Assembly: GCA_018435605.1 (NCBI GenBank)
Contig: JAHDNF010000026.1
Location: 1-64,000 of the forward strand
Direction: 5' to 3'
From: a bacterium
Lineage (GTDB): Bacteria; Auribacterota; Auribacteria; Auribacterales; Auribacteraceae
DNA length: 64,000 nucleotides
Under the pieces are notes generated by a model. The model saw only the letters and a program-made list of their open reading frames with translations, was not told the DNA's origin and made no database searches. Both the position numbers and the translations under genes were made by a program. Within the stretch, counting starts at the first letter, position 1; each line of letters begins with the position of its first letter. Of this stretch, positions 23,633-32,185 are shown in pieces.

Positions 23633-24717
23633 AAACTGACGTAAAATACACATTAAACGAAATTAAACTTGAATTGACTTATCGTTGCTTGTTGAAATGT
23701 ATTCATTGTTCCAGTGAATCATGTTCTAGCGATATGCCTGAATTGTCTTATGAAGATGCGATGCGAATTGTTCATCAGGCTATCGATATGAATGTCAAAA
23801 AAATTGCTTTCTCAGGTGGAGAACCATTACTCTGGCCAAACCTTGAAAAACTAATTGCTGTTTGCAAAAAAGCGCAAATGACCGTAATTGTTTATACTTC
23901 TGGAATAGCACCTAATAACCTAACAATAATTAAAACATTAAAAGAATCTGGATTAGATAAAATTATTTTTAGCCTTTATGCGACAACCTCAGAAATACAT
24001 GATGCAATAACTTTAGTAAATAAAAGTTATCATCAAACACTTGAAGCCATTAAGTACTCAATATCTTTAGGATTAAAAACTGAGCTACATTTTGTACCAA
24101 TGTCATCTAATTATACAAAACTCCCTGAGCTAATAGAACTTGCTAAAAGGTTAGGTATTAGCCAATTGAGTATTCTAAGAATTGTTCCTCAAGGAAGAAG
24201 TAAAGAAAATCAAAACATCATTTTATCGCATTCCCAAACAAAAGAGCTCGAAAAACTGGTTAAATCAAATATTACACAAGATATGAACATCAGAATCGGT
24301 TCGCCATATAGCATTTTATTATGTACTAATAGCCCAGATTGTATGGCGGGCATAGATCGGTTAACAATTTCTCCTGATTTAACAATTGCTCCATGCGATG
24401 CATTCAAGCAGGTAAAAAGCATTGATATTGCAGGAACCAATTTTTATTCAAAATTAGATAATTGGTCTCTTCAAGAATGCTGGATAGATTCTCCTTATCT
24501 TAATAGAATTAGAGAATTTATCAAAGAGCCACTAAATGCTAAATGTTCATCATGTGATAATCTCAAGATATGTCATTCGGGGTGTATTGCACAAAAATAT
24601 TTGTTACATGGAAAATTAAGTTCTAGTCCTGATCCATTATGTGCACATATACGAGAATGTTATTCCGAAAACAGAATGAAGAGTTTGGGCCAACACCTTT
24701 ATAAACAGGACATTTAG
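23629..24717 (+). CDS. Radical SAM/SPASM protein of the hypermodification operon
   Basis: A TTG start at 23629 overlaps the upstream TGA. Residues 20-27, CLLKCIHC, give the CxxxCxxC cluster of radical SAM enzymes; IAFSGGEPLLWPNLEK is the SAM-binding GGE motif. A C-terminal SPASM-like cysteine array appears in KCSSCDNLKICHSGCIAQK and PDPLCAHIREC. Such enzymes use a 5'-deoxyadenosyl radical on peptides, sugars or bases. Its position at the operon end suggests it elaborates the modified base or its precursor. A peptide-maturation role (RiPP type) cannot be excluded, but no precursor peptide gene is visible. Confidence 0.88.
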   Translation: MKTDVKYTLNEIKLELTYRCLLKCIHCSSESCSSDMPELSYEDAMRIVHQAIDMNVKKIAFSGGEPLLWPNLEKLIAVCKKAQMTVIVYTSGIAPNNLTIIKTLKESGLDKIIFSLYATTSEIHDAITLVNKSYHQTLEAIKYSISLGLKTELHFVPMSSNYTKLPELIELAKRLGISQLSILRIVPQGRSKENQNIILSHSQTKELEKLVKSNITQDMNIRIGSPYSILLCTNSPDCMAGIDRLTISPDLTIAPCDAFKQVKSIDIAGTNFYSKLDNWSLQECWIDSPYLNRIREFIKEPLNAKCSSCDNLKICHSGCIAQKYLLHGKLSSSPDPLCAHIRECYSENRMKSLGQHLYKQDI

Positions 24718-24862
24718 TATGCGCCAATTCTCAATTATAATATATCTTAAGTTTTTTAAATCCCTCGATATCAATTTTAATCGGCACAAACATATATAGC
24801 ATTTTCCCAGATACTTCATTCAAACAGTAAATTTACAGTAATGATGTTTTTGCAAATTTTTA

Positions 24863-24892
24863 TTGACTTTTGCTGTTTTGCGGTTGTATTAT
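24863..24892 (+). promoter_or_regulatory. Sigma-70-like promoter of the type I RM operon
   Basis: TTGACT (24863-24868) and TATTAT (24887-24892) are 18 bp apart, about 45 bp before the first gene. TTTGCAAA-type short palindromes occur just before the -35 (about 24850) and after the -10 (about 24916) and could be operator half-sites. Confidence 0.65.
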
Positions 24893-24935
24893 GCAATAAT
24901 GATATTTCTGTAATTTGCAAAATAGGATAATACAT

Positions 24936-25508
24936 ATGAAGATAAAAAAGCTAGCAACTGTACAGATGGGATACTCATTCCGATCCCGTCTTGAATCATC
25001 CAATAATGGTGACATTGCTGTTATACAGATGAAAGACCTTCTTAATGACAATACGGTTGACTGTGGTGATCTTTTTAAGATTGATATGGAGGCAGTCAAA
25101 AAACATCACTTGGTTCAGAAAGGAGATTTGATTTTTAGGTCGCGTGGATTGGTTACCACATCAGCAATTCTTCTTGAAGATCCAGGTAAAGCTTTGGTTG
25201 CTGCACCGCTATTAAGAATAAGGATTACGAAGCCCAAAAAAATTCTGCCAGAGTATCTTAACTGGTACATAAGTCAACGTGAAGCACAGATTTTCTTGAC
25301 CAGCAGAGCTAAAGGTACAGTCCAGAAAATGATTACCAAGAATACACTTGAAGAGTTGGATGTTTTATTGCCTAGTCTGGAACAACAGAAAAATATTGTT
25401 GAGCTGGCCTCATTGTCTGCTCGTGAGCAGACCCTGCTTCATACTCTTGCTGAAAAACGAGAACAATACATTTCAACAATACTCATGCAGTTTGCAAAAG
25501 GAGAATAA
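24936..25508 (+). CDS. hsdS: Half-size type I restriction specificity subunit (single TRD)
   Basis: The 190-residue protein (start ATG 24936, MKIKKLATVQMGYSFRSRLE; an ATG 21 bp upstream is possible) is one target-recognition domain plus one conserved helix. Visible features are the entry motif GYSFRSR, the segment VQKGDLIFRSRGLVTTSAIL, LLPSLEQQKNIVELASLSAR and the coiled-coil helix to the end. Full HsdS proteins have two such units. Half-S proteins can work as homodimers with HsdM or supply another specificity. It lies 3 bp before hsdM, while a full hsdS follows downstream. Confidence 0.82.
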   Translation: MKIKKLATVQMGYSFRSRLESSNNGDIAVIQMKDLLNDNTVDCGDLFKIDMEAVKKHHLVQKGDLIFRSRGLVTTSAILLEDPGKALVAAPLLRIRITKPKKILPEYLNWYISQREAQIFLTSRAKGTVQKMITKNTLEELDVLLPSLEQQKNIVELASLSAREQTLLHTLAEKREQYISTILMQFAKGE

Positions 25509-25511
25509 AAC

Positions 25512-27089
25512 GTGAGTAGTAAAATAGATCAGAAAGACATAAACAACGCGGCATGGGCAGCGTGTGACACCTTTAGAGGTGTTGTTGATCCTGCACAGTA
25601 TAAAGATTACATCCTTGTGATGCTGTTTTTAAAGTACATCTCTGATGTATGGCAGGATCACTATGAAGAGTATCAAAAACAGTATGGCAATGATGACGCT
25701 CGTATCCTCCGCAAACTTGAGCGTGAGCGTTTTGTTCTTCCGGTGGTGAGGCTAACGGAAAAGAATGATAAGACTGGTAAAGAAACGGTTCTGGATGAGT
25801 TTACGGCCACCTATTACAGCCTTTACGAACGCAGGGCCGCTGCTAATGTTGGCGAACTGATCAATATCGTGCTCGACCATATTGAAGAAAGCAATAAGAG
25901 CAAACTCGAAGGTGTCTTTCGGAATATCGATTTTAACAGCGAGGCAAATCTCGGGAAAACCAAAGACCGCAACCGTCGATTGAAACAGCTTCTTGAAGAT
26001 TTTCACAAACTACAACTAGACATGCGTCCGAGCCGAGTTTCCGAAGATGTCATCGGCAACACTTATATCTACTTGATTGAGCGATTCGCTTCCGACTCTG
26101 GTAAGAAGGCTGGAGAGTTTTTTACTCCACTAAAGGTTACCGAACTAGTTGCCAAACTGGTCGGACCCAAACCGGGCGATCGAATCTGCGATCCCGCCTG
26201 TGGTTCCGGTGGTCTTTTGGTTCAAGCGGCAAAAGAAGTTGGCGACCGTAACTTTGCCCTCTTTGGACAGGAATCCAATGGCAGTACCTGGGCGCTGTGC
26301 CGCATGAATATGTTTTTGCACAGTTTTGACAGCGCCCGGATTGAGTGGTGCGACACGCTTAATAGTCCCCTGTTGGTGGAAAATGACCGGCTTATGAAAT
26401 TTAACTGTGTGGTGGCTAATCCCCCCTTCTCTCTGGACAAATGGGGTGCTGAAAATGCCGAAAGTGATCGGTATAACCGCTTCTGGCGTGGAGTTCCGCC
26501 TAAGAGCAAAGGTGACTGGGCATTTATCAGCCACATGGTGGAAACCGCACTTGAAAAACAGGGTCGGGTTGCCGTAGTTGTTCCCCACGGAGTGTTGTTT
26601 CGAGGCGCTGCAGAAGGACGCATCCGTCAAAATATGATTGAAGAAAACCTACTGGATGCAGTTATCGGACTACCCGGCAATCTTTTTCCCACAACTAACA
26701 TTCCTGTGGCGATTCTAGTCTTTGACCGCTCGCGAGAAAAAGGCGGTGCACGGGAAGAATGCAGGAATGTCTTATTTGTGGATGCCAGTCGGGAGTATGT
26801 GTCCGGTAAAAATCAGAACACCCTCTCTGAAGAACATCTGGCCAAGATCATGAGAACCTACACTGAACGGGAAGAAGTGGAAAAATACGCTCATGTGGCA
26901 GAGTTTAAAGAGATCAAGGAGAACGATTTCAATCTCAATATTCCCCGCTATGTGGACACCTTTGAGGAGGAAGAGGAGATCGATATCGATGCGGTTCAGA
27001 ACGAAATTGACGATCTGGAAAAAGAGCTGGCATTAGTGCGGAAAAAGATGGCAGATAAACTTCAACAGATCAATAGGAGTCATGCATAA
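25512..27089 (+). CDS. hsdM: Type I DNA methyltransferase subunit HsdM
   Basis: A GTG start is used, 3 bp after the half-S gene. The 525-residue protein has an N-terminal helical HsdM domain (AWAACDTFRGVVDPAQYKDY), SAM-binding motif I DPACGSGGLL (residue about 225) and catalytic NPPF (about 302), so N6-adenine methylation is expected. The C-terminal coiled coil ends DDLEKELALVRKKMADKLQQ. That same C-terminal piece occurs again, diverged, at 27946-28038 after dinD. HsdM with HsdS methylates the target; HsdR cuts when both strands are unmodified. Confidence 0.95.
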   Translation: MSSKIDQKDINNAAWAACDTFRGVVDPAQYKDYILVMLFLKYISDVWQDHYEEYQKQYGNDDARILRKLERERFVLPVVRLTEKNDKTGKETVLDEFTATYYSLYERRAAANVGELINIVLDHIEESNKSKLEGVFRNIDFNSEANLGKTKDRNRRLKQLLEDFHKLQLDMRPSRVSEDVIGNTYIYLIERFASDSGKKAGEFFTPLKVTELVAKLVGPKPGDRICDPACGSGGLLVQAAKEVGDRNFALFGQESNGSTWALCRMNMFLHSFDSARIEWCDTLNSPLLVENDRLMKFNCVVANPPFSLDKWGAENAESDRYNRFWRGVPPKSKGDWAFISHMVETALEKQGRVAVVVPHGVLFRGAAEGRIRQNMIEENLLDAVIGLPGNLFPTTNIPVAILVFDRSREKGGAREECRNVLFVDASREYVSGKNQNTLSEEHLAKIMRTYTEREEVEKYAHVAEFKEIKENDFNLNIPRYVDTFEEEEEIDIDAVQNEIDDLEKELALVRKKMADKLQQINRSHA

Positions 27090-27956
27090 GTGGATAAGAA
27101 TACTATTACAAAACTGACAAATTCTTTTAATGCTATTTCACAACAAATACCTAATGAATCTATAGAGTTCTGGTATGCTCGGGATATTATGACTGCTCTC
27201 GGTTATGATCGATGGGAAAATTTCAGTAAAGTAATAGAGAAAGCATCTATTGCTTGCGAAACAGCTGGAGGCGATGTCTCCAACCATTTTCGTGGCGTCA
27301 CGAAAATGGTCTCCATCGGTTCTGGCGCGGAGCGTCCCGTTAACGATGTTATGCTAACGCGTTATGCTTGTTACCTTATTGCCCAAAATGGCGATCCACG
27401 CAAGGAAGCTATTGCTTTTGCTCAAACATATTTTGCGGTGCAGACCCGCAAGCAGGAGCTAATTGAAGAACGTATTCGTCTTCATAAACGACTCCAGGCA
27501 CGACAAAAACTGACGGCATCCGAAACAGAACTTTCCAGGAATATCTACGAAAGAGGTGTAGACGACAAAGGATTTGCCAGAATCCGTTCAAGAGGAGATG
27601 CCGCTCTTTTTGGTGGAAACACAACAGCACAAATGAAAAAGAAGTTGGGAACTCCAACAAACAGGCCGTTGGCAGACTTTCTTCCGACAGTAACCATTGC
27701 CGCCAAGAATCTGGCAACGGAGATAACTAACCATAATGTCCGCCAGAACGATATTCAAGGGGAATCCTCCATTACAGGCGAGCACGAGCAGAATAATACA
27801 AGTGTTCGTAATATGTTGGGCGAACGAGGTATCAAACCGGAAGAACTCCCGCCCGAAGAAGACATCAAGAAACTCGAACGTCGTGTCAAATCAGCCGAAA
27901 AGAAGCTGATTAAAGGAAGTGAACTCCCGAAAGAGGGGGAAAACAATGATGAATGA
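27090..27956 (+). CDS. dinD: DNA damage-inducible protein D (DinD)
   Basis: A GTG start immediately follows the hsdM stop. The 288-residue protein has a BRO-N-like front (FWYARDIMTALGYDRWENFS, then RYACYLIAQNGDPRKEAIAF and the AQTYFAVQTRKQELIEE run). The characteristic DinD middle follows (ERGVDDKGFARIRSRGDAAL, MKKKLGTPTNRPLADFLPTV) and an acidic, basic-ended tail. E. coli DinD is SOS-induced and inhibits RecA strand exchange. Here it is cargo between hsdM and hsdS. A duplicated hsdM end lies right behind it, suggesting insertion. Confidence 0.9.
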   Translation: MDKNTITKLTNSFNAISQQIPNESIEFWYARDIMTALGYDRWENFSKVIEKASIACETAGGDVSNHFRGVTKMVSIGSGAERPVNDVMLTRYACYLIAQNGDPRKEAIAFAQTYFAVQTRKQELIEERIRLHKRLQARQKLTASETELSRNIYERGVDDKGFARIRSRGDAALFGGNTTAQMKKKLGTPTNRPLADFLPTVTIAAKNLATEITNHNVRQNDIQGESSITGEHEQNNTSVRNMLGERGIKPEELPPEEDIKKLERRVKSAEKKLIKGSELPKEGENNDE

Positions 27957-28038
27957 TCGCCGTTCGATAAATAATGAAAAAGAGCTGGCGACAGTGCGGG
28001 TGAAGATGGTAGCGAAGCTCGAGGAGATTCGGCGATGA
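27946..28038 (+). pseudogene. Duplicated 3' end of hsdM
   Basis: A 30-codon frame, MMNDRRSINNEKELATVRVK then MVAKLEEIRR, repeats the HsdM C-terminus (EKELALVRKKMADKLQQI) with clear identity. It overlaps the dinD stop and, through ATGA, the hsdS start at 28035. It looks like the original hsdM terminus left behind when dinD arrived with a new copy. Confidence 0.75.
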
Positions 28039-29267
28039 GCTTATTGAAGAACTCCCCAAACGGCTGGGAACTAAAAACTTTCAACAATGCCCTTTCTGTA
28101 TTGAAAGATGGTACTCATTTTTCACCAAAAGTATTTGGCGGAAAAAATCTTTACATTACATCAAAAAACATTCGAATGGGGAAACTTGATTTGGAAGATG
28201 TGAGTTACATCTCTGATGATGACCATCAGCGGATATATTCATCCAGTCCCGTCAAATATGGAGATGTATTACTCACGAAAGATGGAGCAAAGACAGGGAA
28301 TGTATGCATCAACAGCTTAAAGAAGGAGTTTAGCTTACTTTCAAGTGTCGCATATTTAAGGGGGAAGACGGATGTTTTACTGAATGAGTTTCTAATGCAA
28401 TGGTTATCGAGTCCAAGAGTTCAGTTTGACATTAAGAATGACATGGCTGGACAGGCAATTACTCGGCTGACCCTTCAGAAAATTGGCAAATTCAAAATAC
28501 TTCTCCCCCCACTTCCCGAACAAAAAGCCATTGCCGATTTGCTGTCCACCTGGGATGATGCCATCGAGAAAACCGAACGGCTTATTCAGGCGAAAGAAAA
28601 ACGGTTTAAGTGTCTGCTACGGGAACTAATCTCTGAATCACGAATGGACACGAACAATCACAAATGGAAAAAGGTGAAACTGGGGCAAGTTGCAAATATC
28701 GAAAAGAAACAGAAACTAAAGTCTGTTGATGGTGAGATCTTGCTTACAGTTAAGCTTCATTGTTTAGGAATTGAGCTGAATGACCGAATAAAGCCAAAGT
28801 TGACTACTCGTGGGCGACCTTATTTCAAACATCATTTCGGAGATTTTCTTATTGGTAGGCAAAACTTTCATAATGGAGGGTTTGGCATTGTCCCTAGTGA
28901 ATTAGATGGTGGAATAACATCTAATGCAATCTCTTGTCTTTCTGTGAATGAATCTAAGCTATCCAAAGCATTTCTTTGGTATCAATTCGCAAATTCAAAT
29001 TATTACAAAAAAGTTGGTCATGTCATGGATGGTACTGGACAGAAAGAGTTGTCAGACAAGCAAATTCTAAAACTGAAAATCCTTCTGCCTGAAATTAATG
29101 AGCAAAAAGCCATCGCCGAAACTCTATCCACAGCCCAACTCGAAATCGACTTACTGAAACAGCTCGCAGAGAAATACAAAATTCAGAAGCGCGGTCTGAT
29201 GCAGAAGATGCTTACTGGAGAATGGAGGGTAAAACCTGAAATTGTTAAACAGTATGGAAATGAGTAA
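28035..29267 (+). CDS. hsdS: Type I specificity subunit HsdS, two TRDs
   Basis: The 410-residue protein contains two target-recognition units: TRD1 about 1-150 and TRD2 about 215-360. Each is followed by the conserved helix with LPPLPEQKAIADLLSTWDDA and LPEINEQKAIAETLSTAQLE. The C-terminus YKIQKRGLMQKMLTGEWRVK then PEIVKQ is the usual ending. TRD sequences set a bipartite DNA target. It is coupled to the hsdM remnant by ATGA and followed 2 bp later by the FRG gene. A diverged copy of its final about 35 residues appears again at 30323-30496. Confidence 0.93.
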   Translation: MSLLKNSPNGWELKTFNNALSVLKDGTHFSPKVFGGKNLYITSKNIRMGKLDLEDVSYISDDDHQRIYSSSPVKYGDVLLTKDGAKTGNVCINSLKKEFSLLSSVAYLRGKTDVLLNEFLMQWLSSPRVQFDIKNDMAGQAITRLTLQKIGKFKILLPPLPEQKAIADLLSTWDDAIEKTERLIQAKEKRFKCLLRELISESRMDTNNHKWKKVKLGQVANIEKKQKLKSVDGEILLTVKLHCLGIELNDRIKPKLTTRGRPYFKHHFGDFLIGRQNFHNGGFGIVPSELDGGITSNAISCLSVNESKLSKAFLWYQFANSNYYKKVGHVMDGTGQKELSDKQILKLKILLPEINEQKAIAETLSTAQLEIDLLKQLAEKYKIQKRGLMQKMLTGEWRVKPEIVKQYGNE

Positions 29268-29269
29268 TT

Positions 29270-30322
29270 ATGGATAGGAATGCGACTGAAGAGGAATTGC
29301 GATATTTTATTGAAGAATGGGTAGATAGTCTCTCTCTTGATAGCGAAGAAGAAGTTTCATCGACCATTGCGTCAACAAATTCCATTTTTTCTGAACAATA
29401 CTGCGAAGATGTAGAGTTGAACTTTGAGGAGCGAGGACGGTATTCATTTATCGCAAATGTTTCAATGCCTCACACCGAGCCTCGTGGAGAGCATGTTTTT
29501 TTTAATTCACGGGATCAGATAAACGTTAGAGTTAAAGGGATCTTATCTTTTAATGACGACTATAATGAATGGGAGATAGAAGATTATAATGTTACAGCGG
29601 GTCTTCAGGATTATGATGATGAAGTAAGAGAGCCAATTCCAACAGCTGAAGATATCATTAATAGGTTATCCAATCTTCAAAGAGGGCTATGGTTTCGTGG
29701 GCATAGTGATTCCAACTGGTCACTTGTGACTTCCATTGGACGCATTGAGAACCCAAGTCTTTCAATGGAAAAGGAATTAAGGCGTGAATTTGAAAGGAGA
29801 ATTGCTTTTTTGGATACAGTAAAACATCCTTTACCGCTACCCGATATTTACTTTTTAATGCAACATCATGGCATTCCAACTCGACTGATGGATTGGACAA
29901 CAAATCCTCTTGTAGCTTTATATTTTGCATTGTTCGATGAAAGTCAAAAAACAAAGAATGCCTGTATCTGGGTTATGGACCCCAGACAGCTAAATCGCTA
30001 TTTTAAAGAGCCTTATCCAGCAGAAATTGAAGATAAGCTTTTTACCGACAGCGATGATAAAAAGGTAATCGCAATCTGTGCGCCACACATCAACACTAGA
30101 ATGACTTCGCAACGCTCCGAGTTTACCATTCATATGCATTACACACCTCTTGACCGCATAAAGGAGGTTTCAATAGCACTTAAGGAAAAAATTATGATTC
30201 CAAGACATCTAAAGATTAAATTAAAAGATAAACTCCGTGCCCTCGGTGTTGATAGAAGCAGTCTTTTTCCTGATCTTGATAATATTGCCAAAACAGTTGT
30301 TGAGGACATGTTAGGAGGATAA
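29270..30322 (+). CDS. FRG-domain protein
   Basis: The 350-residue protein has an acidic, beta-rich N-terminal domain of about 125 residues and then the FRG domain: LWFRGHSDSNWSLVTSIGR (about 138) and MQHHGIPTRLMDWTTNPLVA (about 198). FRG proteins are named for the FRG motif and are common in phage-defence loci; the biochemical role is unsettled. It sits between hsdS and a duplicated hsdS end, as dinD does for hsdM, and shares the operon. An effector or accessory defence role is plausible. Confidence 0.85.
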   Translation: MDRNATEEELRYFIEEWVDSLSLDSEEEVSSTIASTNSIFSEQYCEDVELNFEERGRYSFIANVSMPHTEPRGEHVFFNSRDQINVRVKGILSFNDDYNEWEIEDYNVTAGLQDYDDEVREPIPTAEDIINRLSNLQRGLWFRGHSDSNWSLVTSIGRIENPSLSMEKELRREFERRIAFLDTVKHPLPLPDIYFLMQHHGIPTRLMDWTTNPLVALYFALFDESQKTKNACIWVMDPRQLNRYFKEPYPAEIEDKLFTDSDDKKVIAICAPHINTRMTSQRSEFTIHMHYTPLDRIKEVSIALKEKIMIPRHLKIKLKDKLRALGVDRSSLFPDLDNIAKTVVEDMLGG

Positions 30323-30496
30323 ATGGAAACTGCTGTAGATAAAAAGCTGTTAAATAAATATCGTCAAGTGGAGATCGTCATGCTCAAGCAAATCATAGAG
30401 AAATATAAAACACAGAAGCGTGTTTTGATGCAGAAGATGCTCACCGGCGCATGGCGGATAAAACCCGAAATCGTTAAACAGTATATGGAGGGGTAA
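30323..30496 (+). pseudogene. Duplicated 3' end of hsdS (57 codons)
   Basis: An ATG at 30323 opens METAVDKKLLNKYRQ and then LKQIIEKYKTQKRVLMQKML and TGAWRIKPEIVKQ. The second half repeats the HsdS C-terminus (LKQLAEKYKIQKRGLMQKML, TGEWRVKPEIVKQ) with many identical residues. It would encode only the terminal helix of HsdS, so it is a relic or, less likely, a small regulator of S assembly. Confidence 0.8.
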
Positions 30497-30498
30497 TC

Positions 30499-30732
30499 AT
30501 GACTAAAGGTAAAAATCAGCATGTTGTAAAACACCCCGATGGTTGGGCAGTTAAGGGAGCAGGTAATAGCAAAGCAACCAAAGTCACCCAAACACAAGCA
30601 CAGGCCATTAAAGTGGCGGAAAACATTGCCAGAAATCAAAAAGCGGACACTAAAATTCATGGTGAGAATGGAAAAATTCGGGCAGGTAACAGCTATGGAA
30701 ATGATCCTTGTCCTCCAAAGGACAGAAAATAA
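30499..30732 (+). CDS. DUF2188-family small protein
   Basis: The 77-residue basic protein is of the DUF2188 type: KNQHVVKHPDGWAVKGAGNS, then a helix with TQTQAQAIKVAENIARNQ and KIHGENGKIRAGNSYGNDP. The family is small, widespread, often near phage and restriction genes, and of unknown role. The start is 2 bp after the hsdS remnant. Its first about 10 residues are duplicated at 31644 beyond the HAD gene. Confidence 0.8.
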   Translation: MTKGKNQHVVKHPDGWAVKGAGNSKATKVTQTQAQAIKVAENIARNQKADTKIHGENGKIRAGNSYGNDPCPPKDRK

Positions 30733-30744
30733 AGGATTATAATT

Positions 30745-31641
30745 ATGGGTAAAAAGCATACAACATTAGCAATCGCATACGATTTTGACGGTACGTTAGC
30801 TAAAGGCAACATTCAGGAGAACTCTTTTATTCCTGACCTGAGAATGAAAAAGTCTGATTTCTGGAAAGAGGTAAAAAAGCTGACCAAAGAACATGAAATG
30901 GATGAGATTTTGGCGTATATGTTTTTGCTCATCAACAAAGCTAGGCAAGGTGAGATTAAGTTTGATCGTGAAAGCCTGAAGGCACATGGGAAGGATGTTT
31001 CCTACTTTGATGGGGTGGAAGATTATTTTGGGAGAATCAATAAATATGCCCACCAAAAACAGATAAAACTTGAGCACTATATTATCTCATCTGGAACAAA
31101 AGAAATGATTGAGGGAACAACGATTGCCAAGCATTTTAAAACAATCTATGCTTCCAGCTTTAAATATGACCAGCATAATGTTCCAGAATGGCCCGCCATC
31201 GCATTAAATTACACAACAAAAACCCAATTTCTGTTCCGTATTAATAAAGGGATTAATAACGCCTGGGACAATTCAAAAATTAATGCCTATGTACCCAAAG
31301 AAGAGCGACCTATTCCATTTGAGCGCATGATTTACATCGGTGATGGATTAACGGATGTTCCCGCAATGAAACTTGTAAAAGATCAGGGAGGAACTTCCAT
31401 AGGTGTTTATGCCCCCAAGAGCCGTAAAAAGTCCGCTGTTGAAAAACTATTGGATGAGCAGCGAGTTTCATATGTGGCTCCGGCAAACTATTCGGACGGG
31501 TCGGAGCTTGATCAGATTATAAAAGCAGTTATCGATCAAATTTCGTCTATTGCTTCTGTAAAAAAATATGCAAAGATCACAAAGAAAAAAGAAGGTGCTA
31601 AAGTGAATAAATCGGAACTCAAAAATAATAATAAGGCATAA
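30745..31641 (+). CDS. HAD-family hydrolase
   Basis: The 298-residue protein has HAD motif I AYDFDGTLA (residues about 10-18, nucleophile Asp and acid Asp) and motif II in IISSGTKEMI. Motif IV is RMIYIGDGLTDVPAMKLVKD, so it should be a phosphatase of small or protein substrates with magnesium. A basic tail (KKYAKITKKKEGAKVNKSEL) follows. It belongs to a group with DUF2188, the RuvC-like gene and the kinase, between hsdS and hsdR. A phosphatase beside a kinase suggests a phosphorylation switch. Confidence 0.88.
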   Translation: MGKKHTTLAIAYDFDGTLAKGNIQENSFIPDLRMKKSDFWKEVKKLTKEHEMDEILAYMFLLINKARQGEIKFDRESLKAHGKDVSYFDGVEDYFGRINKYAHQKQIKLEHYIISSGTKEMIEGTTIAKHFKTIYASSFKYDQHNVPEWPAIALNYTTKTQFLFRINKGINNAWDNSKINAYVPKEERPIPFERMIYIGDGLTDVPAMKLVKDQGGTSIGVYAPKSRKKSAVEKLLDEQRVSYVAPANYSDGSELDQIIKAVIDQISSIASVKKYAKITKKKEGAKVNKSELKNNNKA

Positions 31642-31643
31642 TC

Positions 31644-31721
31644 ATGGCGAAAGGTAAAAATCAGCATGTTGTGAAGTACCTGGTTAGCTGGGATATTGAA
31701 AATGAACTGGAGGACATTTAA
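31644..31721 (+). pseudogene. Truncated copy of the DUF2188 gene start
   Basis: ATG 31644 opens MAKGKNQHVVK, matching the beginning of the DUF2188 gene at 30499. It then runs into an unrelated short end (YLVSWDIENELEDI) for 25 residues in all. At the DNA level about 40 bp are repeated from 30494 and 31639. The direct repeats flank DUF2188 plus HAD. Confidence 0.7.
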
Positions 31722-31723
31722 TT

Positions 31724-32185
31724 ATGAAAATACTCGGGATACGTACCGCTTCTACCTGCGTCAGATATGCCATTGTTGAATGGGATGGTCAAACTGCCAC
31801 ATTAGTTAATGCATCATTAGAAAATAAGCTAGATTTTCCTGCAGACCGTCAGGAGATATCGCAAAAACTCCAGTGGCTTTATTCTGAGCTTGAACGGATT
31901 TACCTAAAGTATCCTGATATTTTCAAAGTTACTATTAAGATGAATCAATTCGGTACAGAAAAGATGGCTAACCGTTATTCAACGCACATGGATGGCGTTG
32001 TCATGTTGTCCGCCATGCAGAACGGAAAGTCAGTATTCACTTTTCTTTATGCAAACATTCAGCAAAGTATGAGTTCTAAAAAAGTTCAAGCATTTGCTGA
32101 AGCTAATGTTGGACGTTCTGATAAATACTGGAATGCTCAAATGGCTGATGCTGTAGCTGCTGCATGGACAGGGAGGGATAAATAA
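31724..32185 (+). CDS. RuvC/RNase H-like protein (DUF3010-like)
   Basis: The 153-residue protein begins MKILGIRTASTCVRYAIVEW, the first-strand pattern of RuvC-like folds, but with Arg rather than the usual catalytic Asp after ILGI. Later segments are FKVTIKMNQFG, FTFLYANIQQSM and NAQMADAVAAAW; the last supplies an Asp near the C-terminus as in RuvC. It resembles the DUF3010 family. Loss of the first acidic residue suggests a binding rather than cutting role. It overlaps the kinase by 1 bp. Confidence 0.6.
   Translation: MKILGIRTASTCVRYAIVEWDGQTATLVNASLENKLDFPADRQEISQKLQWLYSELERIYLKYPDIFKVTIKMNQFGTEKMANRYSTHMDGVVMLSAMQNGKSVFTFLYANIQQSMSSKKVQAFAEANVGRSDKYWNAQMADAVAAAWTGRDK

Noticed and set aside
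23629-24717. RiPP-maturing radical SAM enzyme
   Set aside because: No precursor peptide or RiPP recognition element is visible nearby; the operon partners point to base chemistry. Not fully excluded.
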